Position numbers and translations under genes: made by a program. Under the pieces are notes generated by a model, which saw only the letters and a list, made by a program, of their open reading frames with translations, was not told the DNA's origin and did not search any database. From Hetaerina americana (Eukaryota > Arthropoda > Insecta > Odonata > Calopterygidae): 64,000 nucleotides of DNA. Within the stretch, counting starts at the first letter, position 1, and every line of letters starts with the position of its first letter. The DNA is taken from NCBI GenBank assembly GCA_022747635.1, contig JAKTNV010000003.1, positions 46,387,475-46,451,474 on the forward strand, in the 5' to 3' direction. Of this stretch, positions 12,378-23,569 are shown one piece after another.

Positions 12378-12482
12378 AAAAGTAATTAATTTTTCTGAAC
12401 ATTGCATGGCCAAATGTTTCCACTTATGATGAACATGTGGAAAAATTTAGCCATGCAATGTTCAGAAAAATCAATTACTTTT
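12378..12482. repeat. Long inverted repeat, 46-bp arms
   Basis: The arms 12378-12423 and 12437-12482 are complementary with 3 mismatches in 46 and a 13-nt loop. The core is TTTTTCTGAACATTGCATGG. The loop motif TATGATGAACAT also occurs just outside the left arm (12359-12370), making a direct repeat across that arm. A transcript would form a precursor-miRNA-sized hairpin. It could equally be a fold-back mobile element. Confidence 0.85.
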
Positions 12483-14040
12483 CCTTACAACGAACGACAT
12501 ATAGTAAGTCACCATCGAATGAGCAATGAGATAGTGTCTACTCTACTGTTGCATTAGATTTAATTAGATATAGTCTTCGACTGTAATCCGATTCCTATTG
12601 GCAAAACCCTATCCGACTTTTTAAATTAAAAGTCCCGTTTCTGTGGCAATTTTCTACGATTATCATGCTTTTGTGGTAATCGTATAATCTTTTTCACTTA
12701 TTTCAAAATACCAAGTAAATTGACTAATCTCATGCATTATTATAAGTTCATCCAAATTACATTTCCTTTGGTCTAGAAATCATACACTAAAACAGGAGGG
12801 TTTCTTTTACCTGAATATACTCGTATTATTATATGCTAATAATTACTGACGGTGTAGACAGTTTCTATGACTACAGAAAAACAGCTACAATGCTAGTTGC
12901 AACGTATCGCTGATATTTCTTCATGCAGCAATGAAAACTGATGAACTGATTGACACGAGATGTGCTCATTGAAATAAAAGATGTGAAAATAAAGTAACAA
13001 ATATTGTAAAGTGGTCCGCCCACATCACCTGACATTTTGGTGAAGGTCTGGAGAAAACTCCACCACTAGTGATACTGCAACATAATGAATGAGCAAGAAA
13101 ATGTTCAATTTCGGTAAATCACAGGGCTATGTTATTAAATTTCTGATTGCACAAGACATTTTAAATTATAGTTAAAAGGAGAGATATAATTGACAACAGT
13201 ACTACACGGAACAAGGCGGAAGTCTGATGTATTAGCTCGTAGCTTGGTTTAATTAGCGCCTTATCGTCTACACGTGCGAGGAACTTAATATGGGAACCTT
13301 ACATGGGAACTAAATTTTATCACGTAATCACGCCTGTCATTCCCTCAGCTCAGGTGCTCATAAAAAAATACGTATAACCACTCCTTTAACCATCTAATTT
13401 ATCAGCCTCAATCTTGTCTGCTTCGCGAACAAAACACGCACGGGAGCACGCAACTGCATTTGCATCGCCTTCACCCCCTCCCCCACCTTCCGGCGCTCCG
13501 CTTGCACTGTCTGAACACTCGGCGAGGGTGATTTTTAAAAATTCAATTAACCTCTTACACGGCAACCGTAATGTCTTTTTCATGCATGAACAAACCAAAG
13601 CGAGGGATAAAAAAAAAGACTGTCGGCACACGACGAAGCCCGCGCGGCTTAATGAAAGGATAACGGGGTAATGGCAAGCAGTAGAATCTTTCTTGTAGGG
13701 GAATAATTTCTTCTAACGAAATGATGAAATCCGTGGATAACTGCTGGAGGGAAAATGAAAACACGAACAAGAAAAACAAAAGCCAATGGTCATTACCTAT
13801 GGGCACTTTTTCACCTCTAAACGCTCATGTATTTCAGTGAAAGATGAAGGAGTGTGAGAAAGATTAGATGAAATAATTCAAGAGCATATTTTCTCAATAC
13901 AATAGGTGTCGAAAGAGAGATATACTATATCAAATGTAAAACTTTACGGCGCTAGCACAGGTTTCATATGCAATGACTAATACAAAGTTACCATCTACGT
14001 TTTTTTCATGTAAACACACACACATACTAGTATAATAAAT
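12483..14040. other. AT-rich spacer, no gene seen
   Basis: A GC-richer patch at about 13430-13540 has an 85-codon frame with a P/S-rich tract and no recognisable domain. I do not call it. Confidence 0.45.
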
Positions 14041-14043
14041 AAA

Positions 14044-14046
<3 letters not shown>

Positions 14047-14114
<68 letters not shown>
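14047..14114. repeat. TA microsatellite
   Basis: About 34 uninterrupted TA units, followed by GCACACATACATG. Confidence 0.95.
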
Positions 14115-14121
<7 letters not shown>

Positions 14122-14924
14122 TACATGAACAAACACATTACTGGGCTACGCCCCCAAGCCCGCCTATGGTGGCCCATAACTTTGAAGGTCTCTTTGTCAC
14201 TCGTTCCGCCGCCATTCATTCCAATGAAGAAAAAATAATACTTCTATGGCGCTAAAGAGTACCGCATTTGAGGAATTCTTTCCAAAATACATTTTTATTT
14301 ATATCAGTACATTCCGCTGATTTCTTTGGGTGTTTTCCACACACATCGACAATGGCACGGGTGGTGAAGCGGACACTTTTCAAATAGAGCCCCGTTAAAA
14401 AAATGTTGGAACATTTTTAAAAGGTGCTCCAAATTTCGAATAGAAAAAAATTCAAGAGAAAAATATGAAGGAAGTTTACTCAATTTTCTTTCATACGACA
14501 TTATTTTTAATTTTGCACGATTATTTCTTCCATTCATATTTAAAAAAAGAAATTAAACCCGCAATTGATAACATTGAACTTTACATGTATTACCTATGAA
14601 GGTTGATGGGAATAATCTGGAGCGGAATTAGATGCCTAAACAATTTTAAAAGTGGGCTATTATCTGCTGAGTTGACATTCAAATATGTGCGAAATATATA
14701 TGTGATTTTCGGTGGCCAAACCACCTTCCTCTAGGGAAAGAAGGAACCGAGGAGAAGGTTTTACGAGGAAATGACGAGGACATTTGATGGAAGGGGACGG
14801 CTGGGGCTGGGAAAGGTTTGGGATAGGAAGAGTTGGGAGGGGAATGTTTGGAAGTGTGGGATTGTTTAGGAAGGTTTTGGGAGCGGCGGGGGGATGAAAA
14901 TACCTGGAGATTGGGGGGATAAAG
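14115..14924. other. Spacer, 3' part purine-rich
   Basis: No gene seen. From about 14715 to 14910 the plus strand becomes purine-rich (GGGAAAGG, GGAGGGG). This leads into the RT fragment that follows and may be diverged RT sequence. Confidence 0.4.
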
Positions 14925-15395
14925 TATCCGATATTACATGAAAATAGGAGGAAAAAATTAGAGTAGGTGGGACAGTTTACGTATCTTGGAAGTGTTATGG
15001 AACATAATGATCGAAGTAGTAGGACGTAAGGAGAAGAATTTAACTTGGCAAAGAGACTTTCACAAAGAGGAGGGAATTGATGGCAGGGACGTTAAGGAAG
15101 GATGTTAAGATAAGGCTCGTCAAAACCTTTATATGGAGCGCAGTTATGTACGGCGTGGAAACATAATCACTGAAGCAGGATGGAGGCTTTTGAAATGTTG
15201 GCGTGGAGAAGGATGAAGAAGGCTAAGTGGACTTAAAGAAAAATAGACGAGGAAGTGTTAGGCATGGTGGGGGAGGAGAGGGGTTTGTCGAGAGATATCC
15301 TAAGGAGGCAGGAAAAATGGAAGAAGGGCATAGTGGTCGGCAGTGGAATGTTGAAGACTGTAATAGAGGGGAGAATGCTAGGCAAATGAGGAAAG
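14925..15395 (+). pseudogene. Non-LTR RT relic, copy B (C-terminal part)
   Basis: This is the third copy of the RT family. Readable landmarks in order, through several frameshifts, are GQFTYLGSVMEHNDRSS, MEAFEMLAWRRMKKAKW, EEVLGMVGEERGLSRDIL and RRQEKWKKG, ending in GRMLGK. These match the C-terminal part of copy C. The palm domain and endonuclease are absent, so it is 5'-truncated. It keeps a tryptophan codon (RRQEKW) where copies A and C both have a stop. It ends where the mariner relic begins. Confidence 0.8.
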
Positions 15396-15404
15396 GTTAG
15401 GAAC

Positions 15405-16268
15405 GGATTACTCAAAAGCCTTAAAAATTGCACCTTTGTGCTGGCTTACACCGCTGCCAGCGGATATTTCACGCCTCGTACGCCTTCTGAGAGGTGATAT
15501 CCGGCATTCTGTGAAGTTCCCTCGTCACCGCTTGTTGAAAGCTTCCATCGAGCCGCAATGGCGTCGTTTCAGCATGGGTTTGAGGCCGGAGAAGAGGAAG
15601 ATATCTGGTGGGGCATTGTCTAAAAAATTTTAATCCTCACTCAACTGGTCGAGAAGATCTTGGCAGATCCGCGTTCGAGTTTCCTATTTCTCATCCGAGA
15701 GCACTCGCGGCATCAACTTCGCACACACCTTTCTCATGCCCATCTATTCCGTCACAACCAGATGCACATCACTTTTAGGGCTACCAAGTTCATCAGAAAC
15801 TATGCGAGCACTTAATCTGCGATCCTAGTCCAACAAAGCCTTCACTCTCGCAAACGTTTTCTCACTTTTGAGGTCATAGAGCGTCTTGAACCTTCGGCGT
15901 TTTTAATATATTCTCTACCTTTTCGAGACAACTTGTGCCCCTGAAATACACCCAATATACCCATGCCGTCATCACTATCTATCTTGAGTATTTCATGAGT
16001 CTCCTTCCTGGTTTTGCCCAGTTTCACGCAAAATTTGATGGCTTAGCGCTGTTCCAATAACCGGTTCATGACGGAGCGTAACGAAAAATATGTTACAGAG
16101 GTTTCGCAAACGAACGCTCCGCACTCCGCAGAGACTTGGAACTCACTACTACCGGCCTCGAGCCTTTCTTGAGACTCTTCTCACTCGAACTCAACTAGAG
16201 AAACCGCCGCCAATCCGTCTGTCTATCCGGAAAAAATAATTCACACTACTTTTGTGGTAGACCTTGTA
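15405..16268 (-). mobile_element. Truncated mariner element
   Basis: This contains the transposase relic plus about 200 bp of 5' untranslated sequence up to a probable terminal repeat (AGGTCTACCACAAAAGTAG on the minus strand, 16245-16263). No matching inverted terminus is visible at the 15.4 kb side, so the TIR pair is broken. It sits exactly between two RT copies of one family, both on the plus strand. Confidence 0.6.
15411..16069 (-). pseudogene. Mariner transposase relic with internal deletion
   Basis: The minus strand reads as a Tc1/mariner transposase of the type with the HTH_48 N-terminal domain. The start region gives MNRLLEQR, stop, AIKFCVKLGKTRKETHEILK (N-terminal helix-turn-helix). 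Later come KVCAKLMPRVLSDEK and RICQDLLDQLSED. The next homology is DNAP, PDIFLFSGLKPMLK and RWQRC near the C-terminus. The central catalytic part between NFL and DNAP is missing, including the first catalytic aspartate region, and there are several in-frame stops. It was assigned by motif order. The residual 5' end, with a TIR-like ACCACAAAAGTAGTG, extends to about 16265. The 3' end seems lost just after the C-terminus. Confidence 0.8.
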
Positions 16269-16319
16269 TGTACAGGTATATACATGTATACACATAAAGA
16301 AGAGGAACATGACGTAGAG

Positions 16320-17775
16320 GAAAATGCTTAGGTCCAGGAATACTCGACGAGGAGATAAAAGTGCATTAAGGGAGATGAAACTAAATAAGGACGTGGGGGT
16401 GGATAACATTCCCGCGGAACTATTGAAATGTTTAGAAAAATGTGGTAGGAAGAGGCTATATGGGCTGATTCGTAGTATTTATGAGGAAGGAATCTGGCCG
16501 GAAGGCTTTGTGAGATCAGTTTTAGTTCCTATTCCGAAAAGGTAAAGGCTACATCCTGTGAGGACTAGCGGACAATAAGTTTGTTATCCCACGCAGCTGA
16601 AGTTGTTCTCAGGATGATCAAGACAAGGATAGAGAGTGGGATAATGATTACTCAGGGGATGATCAGTTCGGATTTAGGAAGGGGAGAGGCATGCGTGATG
16701 CCATTGCAGTATGAGATCATTAATCGAGAGGAATATAGACCAGGAAGTATTCGTCTGTTTCGTAGATAGAAAGTCAGCAGACCCTCGCGTTTAATAGAGT
16801 GAATTGGGAAAAATTAATGATTACATTGAAGAAAATAGGAATAGATTTGTAGGGAAAGGAGGCTAATCCGCAACCTGTACATGTCTCAGACTGGTCAGGT
16901 GCGAGGGGGAACGGGGAGTCCGGATGGACAATGTTAGGAAGAGGTGTAAGGGAGGGTTGCCCATAATCAACGTTGCAGTTCAACCTGCATGTGGAGAAAA
17001 TGATTAAAGAGGCATGGGAAGACCTGGAGGTGGGAATGAAAGTGGGCGGGGAATTCGTAAAATCAGTTAGGTTTGCTGATGACCAAGCTTTAGTTTGCCA
17101 GTCAGCCAAGGGGTTGCGGGCATTGCTTAGTGTACTGGAAATTCAGTGCGACAGGTATGGGATGAGAATCAATATTAACAAAACAAAGGTTATGCGATTT
17201 TCTAGAAAGAAAAAGGCTAAGCTAAACATTAAAATAGGAGGGCAAAAACTAGAGCAGGTAGAACAGTTTACGTATCTCGGTAGTGTTTAGGACCAACACG
17301 GTCAAAGTAGTAGGGACGTAAGGAGAAGAATTGCGCTAGGCAAAGAAGCTTTCACAAGGAGGAGGGAGTTGATGACGGGGACGTTGAGTAAGGAGGTTAA
17401 GAAAAGGCTCGTAAAAACTTTGATATGGAGCGTAGCTATGTCCGGCGCGGAAACGTGGTCATTGAAGCAGGAGGACGTAGACTGGAGGCTTTTGAAATGT
17501 GGGTGTGGAGAAGGATGGAGAAGGTGAAATGGCCCGAAAGGAAAACAAATGAGGAAGTACTAGGTTTGGTGGGCGAGGAGAGGGGTTTGTTGGGAGAAAT
17601 CCTATGGAGGCAGGAAAGATAGATGCGTAGCCTTTTGCTTGGTAATGGGATGTTGCAAACAGTGATAGAGGAGAGAATGTTAGGCAAACGAAGAAAGGGA
17701 AGGAACAGGATAAGGATGTTGGACGGGATGAAGGGAGGAAGAAAGTACTTAGAGATGCAGAGGGACCTGATATAG
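16320..17775 (+). pseudogene. Non-LTR retrotransposon RT relic, copy C (longest)
   Basis: This is the best-preserved copy of the RT family. The first frame (16324-16542) has MKLNKDVGVDNIPAELLK and WPEGFVRSVLVPIPKR, the RT fingers. After frameshifts come SLIERN, QEVFVCFVDRK (first palm aspartate block), a worn GCP-like block, and the frame at 16973-17290 with VRFADDQALVCQSAKG, containing the intact FADD catalytic pair. This leads to QVEQFTYLGSV and a stop at 17288. C-terminal homology continues to about 17775 (FEMWVWRRMEKVKWPERK, EEVLGLVGEERGLLGEIL). No endonuclease domain is seen upstream. The stops and frameshifts make it non-functional. The 3' 206 bp nearly equal those of copy A. Confidence 0.9.
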
Positions 17776-17876
17776 ACTAGGTTGCTGGATTGTGTTCTTT
17801 TTCAGGAGTCACAAAATATTTATTTGGTAATTTTTCCATCCTTATCAGGTAACTTACATTAACCGGTAGATTACCT

Positions 17877-17878
<2 letters not shown>

Positions 17879-17922
<44 letters not shown>
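17879..17922. repeat. TA microsatellite
   Basis: Pure TA repeat passing into TGTGTGTAT, about 100 bp beyond the 3' end of RT copy C. Confidence 0.95.
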
Positions 17923-17928
<6 letters not shown>

Positions 17929-18027
17929 ATATTCGAAATGAAACGCTCTTCAGTGGCGACATAGAGGAATAAAAACTTTGATGAAAGCATCTAAACAACC
18001 AAACACAGAGAAAAGACACTCGCATAT

Positions 18028-18109
<82 letters not shown>
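18028..18109. repeat. TA microsatellite
   Basis: About 40 TA units, one of the longest runs in the window. It ends at TTTGCCATAAATG, just before the family D segment. Confidence 0.95.
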
Positions 18110-18112
<3 letters not shown>

Positions 18113-18139
18113 CCATAAATGTTTCAGCTAAAGTTAATA

Positions 18140-18265
18140 CTAACAGTCTGACCTGAAGAAGACATCGGAGGAGGCCGAAAGCTTAAATATTCTGAAATAT
18201 GAATGTCCTTTTACGTGTTTTAATATTTCTAATTTTTGTGTTCTATTGTGCCGTCTAAATTGCTC
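18140..18265 (+). repeat. Family D repeat with CTGAAGA...GAAA core
   Basis: ACCTGAAGAAGACATCGG, then AGGAGGCCGAAAGCTT, is followed by a body with CTTTTACGTGTTTTAAT, ATTTTTGTGTTCTATTGTG and CCGTCTAAATTG. The segment at 40709-40825 has the same parts in the same order. The CTGAAGA then stem then GAAA spacing resembles a hammerhead ribozyme core. See the findings for the caveats. Confidence 0.55.
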
Positions 18266-18785
18266 TCGCGAGTGCTTCATCATCATCGATATTATGTATG
18301 CATATGAAAAACATTGTGAACTTTTATTTTGACTCAATATCATGTACGAGAGGTTTTTTGTGAACGTAACTCATGTATGCGTAATATTATGGTGCCAAAA
18401 GAAAAATTAATAGGATTGTAACATTCTGGGTCAAGGATTTAGTTAATTCTAATTTTTCCTTAATTCTAAAGTGTAGTTTGTTGCGGATAACATCATGTCC
18501 CCATACATATAAGGGCGTATATGTATAGTGATCTCGTACAAATACTTAGTTTGCCATAGACAGTTCCAATGTAAAAAAAATACATCCCACCTCTCCTCGC
18601 GCCAGCCGTTGCCGATGTCACGGAGAACAAGTGAAAGCGAAATTTAAAGAGCTGCAAATGAGCTCGTGAAAGGGGAGGACATACCATGCGTTGCTGGACT
18701 TATAAAGGTACACTTAAACGCACATTTACGCATTCCCGAATTTATCTCGCAATTAGAACGCCATGATAGCAGATTAAATTCCATT
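18266..18785. other. AT-rich spacer, no gene seen
   Basis: No recognisable element. Confidence 0.45.
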
Positions 18786-18787
18786 TT

Positions 18788-19970
18788 TAATTATCCATCG
18801 CCCCAATCCAGCCCCCCCAACCCACATCGCGCTCTCCCCTCCCTCCTTCAGACCCGCCCCTCACCACCGGCTCCTCCAAAAACTTCCGTCCCCCCCCACG
18901 GAAATCCTACCACGCCGCCCTCCTCCGCCAAGTCCTCCTCTTCACATTCCTCTCCTCACCCCAAACCTCATCCCCAACCCTCCCCGTCCGCTCCCACCCA
19001 CCCCCAGCTCCCTCCCGTCTCACCGCCTCCTCTCCTTCGCTCGAACCTCTGGTGGGCTTTCTCCAACCATGATGAACGACGTCATAAACTTGGGAGTATT
19101 GTTGTCGCGGGCGCAAGTAGAGACTGCCCGCAGGAATATGGGAGGGAAGAAGGAAGCCTGGGGGGAGGAGGAGCGAGAGGGTTACGGGGAAGGCCAACGG
19201 GAACTTAGGAAGAGGAGCTTGGGGGGCTGCTGGAGGAAGGAGGGCTAGGCGGGGGATGCAAGGAAGGGAAGGAGGTTCGGAATGAGGATATAAGGGTGTG
19301 CGGAGTGGGAGAAGATGGAGAGGAAAATGTGAGGGAGGAAGTACGAGGATGAGGGGCGGAGTGAGGGGCATCTTGAGCTACTGGGACGAGAGATGATGAA
19401 TGGACGGGGAAACTGATTCACAGATAAATGATTCTGGAGTGGAGTTAGACGAGTAAGAGTTGTAATATCGGCTAAAGGGAGTCGAAAGGAGGGAGGAGGA
19501 GGATGTCGAGTGAGAAGTGGAGTGGTGTGGTGTGAAGAGGTGGGATGCGTGTTGCCGAGGAGTGGGGCAGGAGGATGAGGGGGAGGGGGAAGTGAAAGAA
19601 TGAGGGAGAGAGAGAGAGAGACGCTTTAGCATAAGCTAAAAAAAGTGGGGTGGCTTGGGAGGTGCGATGAGGGGAGAAAAGAACGTAATGGGATTATATT
19701 CCAGGGAGGAAGATCAGTGGAGCCGAAGGAAGTAGTTAATTAGCTGCCTTGCAGATTGGAGAGAGGGAGAAAGAGGAAATGCATTTCGGGGGAGGAAAAA
19801 TGGGCGGTGCTTCTCTCAGCCGGCTCCTTCGAAGGTGCCCGCAGATCGGAAGGTTCTGCCGGGGACGGAGGAGATGGAAGGAACTTGGAGGTGGATGAGG
19901 AGGAGGACGTGGGTGAAAGGGCGAGGGTGAGTGTAATTAACAGGAGGCGGGAAACATGAAAAATACTGAT
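18788..19970. other. Strand-asymmetric island: pyrimidine then purine rich
   Basis: CCCC/TCC-rich sequence runs from 18788 to 19045. A balanced centre (19045-19130, with GAACGACGTCATAAAC) follows, then GGAGGA-rich sequence to about 19970, including a GA microsatellite at 19604-19621. Open frames of 150-180 codons on both strands are S/P- or G/E-rich and look like composition artefacts. Confidence 0.55.
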
Positions 19971-22790
19971 AAAGAGGACAGAAATTAGCAAAGGATATAG
20001 CGCGAAATTAGTTGAAAAATGGTAGGCAAATGAGGAAAGAAAATTGAAGGGATAGCCGACTGGATTCGTGAAAAAAGGCGAAAGAAAGATACTTCACGGA
20101 GGTCTGTAAAAACGTCGGCGGTGGACAAAATAATAATAACAGAAATTTTGGAGAACTCTGTTGGAAGGAGAGTGTTAAAAGTTCGAAGTGGGGATTGAGG
20201 TGTTCAAGATGGAGGGAGGTGGAAATTGGTTAAATAAAGGATTTGAGAGCGACAAAGGGATATTTGGTTGAAAAACAACAATTAAAAGTAGATAAATGCG
20301 AAAATCCAAGGTCTTAAATGACTAAAAAATTTGGCTAAGATGAGGTAATGACGACACGAAGGCAATTATGTTTTAAGGGCTTAAGGGATTTGGTAGATTA
20401 GTGTGATAATTTGATAAGTAAAATTCAAAATAAATCAAATTATTTTTTATGGCGTTGAATTATTCAGAAATATTTTGAGGAAAACATGTTTCATTCGGGT
20501 TTATGGCGAACTCATTATGGGGGATACAAATTTACCTAATAATATATAAGGCACATAAATCAACAGGAAGTTGTGAATTGTAAATATCTTCCGCTAAATG
20601 TATTCTAGAAAACAGTTGCCAATGAAATTGAAGTTAGATACTAAGTTTCAGATGGGAAGGTGATAAACGTCTACAAATCACCCCTCACTGTTTTTCATTA
20701 ATTTTGAGCAGTATCATCATATGAAGTCAAATTTTAGGCCAAGTTTAGTTTTTACTTTAATTCTGTAAAATTTGTATAAAGAAGTCGAAAAACTCACGGA
20801 AGTGTATTTTTCAGCATTAGAACTACTTGCATAATAAAACTACCATTTTTCTAATATTTCAGCCTGAAAATCAAAAACTTTATATTATTCACATGCACTC
20901 TAATGAAAACCTTCTTCGACCAGATCCCAACATTTAAGAGCATTTGAGTGAAAATAATTTTTGACATTTGAACTGAACTTGAACTTCGACTTAGTCGTCA
21001 GGATAACTTACTACATCTCGCACATTCTGGTCTGAAACTATTGCTTTTTCAAATACCAACGTTTGCAGACACAAAAATCTTGAGCCAAGGAAATTCCATA
21101 AGCTTGGTTAGCTTTGAAACTCTTCGATTCACTGCCGTAACGCTCAAATTTCATTCCTTTCTTTGAACGAAGTTTTGTTAAAGGATTTTGAGGATAGTAT
21201 AGTACGGATTACTGGTGCATACAATGCATAAAACATGAGTTTAGTTTCAAAATGGGGAAACTAGGGGATCGCTAACTTTGCTGTAGTCATAATAAAAAGA
21301 GAAAGCGCAAGATTTTGAAATTTCCTATGCCAAAATGTACATGAACTACATGCGTCCATAGGGCTCAGTGGCACTGAAAAAATCCAAAATGATAAATATT
21401 AAATGAGCATTATTAAAGATTTACAAAAGATAACGGCCAAATAAAACCTCCTCGACCATTACTACCTCACTCAGCCGTTATTTATTGCGACAGCAGTGGC
21501 TTTAAGTGTGCTGGAATGATTCTAAAAGAGATTAACAAAATGTCAAATATAAATTCCAAACAATGCGAGAAAACGCATTAGCGTCAGTCACAGGAAAAGT
21601 TACGTCAACGGAAATTATTTCCTGTTGTATTCTTGCACAATAATGGTCTACTTTTAATTTATGACTGCTATTGAATGAAAATAAATATTTTCATCAAGGT
21701 AACCAAGATAAATTAAAGCGAAAGATGTCAAAATCTCCTGATAAAGGATCAAAGGTTATGAAGGCAGATGCCATGTTCATTGAAAGGTTTTGCTGAACGG
21801 GCACAATGGATGACAAAATTATGACAAAGTTACCTTCATGAATGATGCATGAGCCTCATATTAAAAGAAACCTCTTTATAAATGATATTTTTAGTCTCTC
21901 ATTTATTACAGAGCAAACAGCAATTGTGCTCTTTATGTGTTATATGGCATCTAAATGTTTATTTATGCAAACTATGTTTCGCTCACAAGTAGAAATCTAC
22001 CCAGATAACGGCCAAAGAGGTCATCAAAAAAGATATTATCTACAAAACTCCAGAAATAATTAATACGAAGCACTTCAATATTCCAGTCAACATTTATACT
22101 CACCAAGTTAAATATGACTATGCTTACACCCAAATGAATATTATTAAAGATTTCTTCTTTTATTATCCTGAATTTTTTTGGTACTTTGCTCTTTGAATAA
22201 TTATAACTTTTTTAATTACCATAAAATAACTGTTTCAAAGAGAACATTAATATTGATTAGGCGTTGAAAAATGACGCTTACTGAATTACGGAGTAACTTG
22301 CAAATTGTTAAAGTGGTCTTGCAATTCAGAACCGTTGATATTTTTCCAAGTAATTTGTAATTCATGAAATATTTGAAATACATTCTGTTTACCCAACCGG
22401 TGAAAAAGTTAAGGTGGAATTGAAATTAGCTACATTTTTACTAATAGGCCCTAAAATGAAATTTAAATTAGTTTTAAAATTGGGATTATCAATTCCTATT
22501 TATTTTCATTTTAGAACTAACTATATGAATTCAAAATGAATAGTAATTCCGCACCAGAAAAGGTAATATGCGCGTAATTAACCAAAAAAACTATTGATTA
22601 TGATACTTAATGACGAATAGCATTCGCAATCTAAAAAAATTCAAATTGCTAACAACTTTAACAACATCGCTTGCAAATTATGAATTTTCATGCATGATTA
22701 ATAGTTGGTAAGGTTCATTTCGTTTTAAAGAACATTGAGGTGAATAAAATGGCTCTAAGGGAACACGTTAAAATACAGCTTCAGACTTCG
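19971..22790. other. AT-rich spacer, no gene seen
   Basis: Long AT-rich stretch with only short frames. Purine bias fades by about 20250. No domains, tRNA-like boxes or long inverted repeats noticed. Confidence 0.5.
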
Positions 22791-22794
22791 ATAC

Positions 22795-22970
22795 ATAATT
22801 CAAAGAAACTACGGGAGATGCCGTGACAGTAACTTTTAACAGAGTCATCAGCTACATTTTCATACAGTTTAACAACTTCAGAGTGTAAAAATCATTCGCC
22901 TTCAACGAAATTGCATCCCGGACAGGGCGAATAATTTTTACACACTGGAATTTTTGCGTTGTATCGGACA
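22795..22970. repeat. Family C hairpin repeat, copy 1
   Basis: Inverted arms (22871-22900 and about 22926-22957) share GTGTAAAAATNATTCGCC around a 25-nt loop. The preceding 75 bp (CAAAGAAACTACGGGAGATG, CAGTAACTTTTAACAGAGTC) match those before the hairpin at 50906-50989. This is therefore a dispersed family and not a chance palindrome. Confidence 0.8.
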
Positions 22971-23565
22971 CATAAAACTGGGAGAAGTCATGAAAATGAT
23001 ATTTCCAATGCTAATTTCTAGTTATCGATTGCTTCATTATCGATAGATGATAATGTGTCTTCCAATTTATTTTATTCGACATTGATTATAATCTTTCAAT
23101 TATAAAATATTCACTAATTATTTTGAAATGGGTTATAAATTCATTATAGGCATTCCTTTTCCCGTTCTTGAAATTGAACTGTTTAATGACTAGCAATCAA
23201 CAGGCAGGATAAAGGATAACAGAAAAATTGCTTGCATTTTCTCAGTACACGATAACAATTCATACAAAATTACTGGCAGATCCGGTATTCCCTTTCGATC
23301 CCCACGATTCCTTTGCACGGTCTCGAAAGCAATTGTCCACATCCGCTTTTGCGTAAGGGAAACACTCGTGGGGCGTTGGCGTGAACTCGACGTGGCACGA
23401 GGTACGCATAGCCACAAATTCAATACGCGCCTCCGCTTTAATTACTGCCCATTAATGACTGCTTTGGTCTTGTATACAAAACTCACTTTCTTTTCCTCGC
23501 TATTCTGCTCCCTCGCCATCCTCACCTCTACCTTCGTCCCCAGAGCTTAATTGTCGCGACAAGTT
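22971..23565. other. AT-rich spacer, no gene seen
   Basis: No recognisable element. Confidence 0.45.
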
Positions 23566-23569
23566 CCAC

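Noticed and set aside
13414..13671. 85-codon frame with a P/S-rich segment
   Set aside because: No homology recognised, an opposing frame is similarly open, and there is no supporting context.
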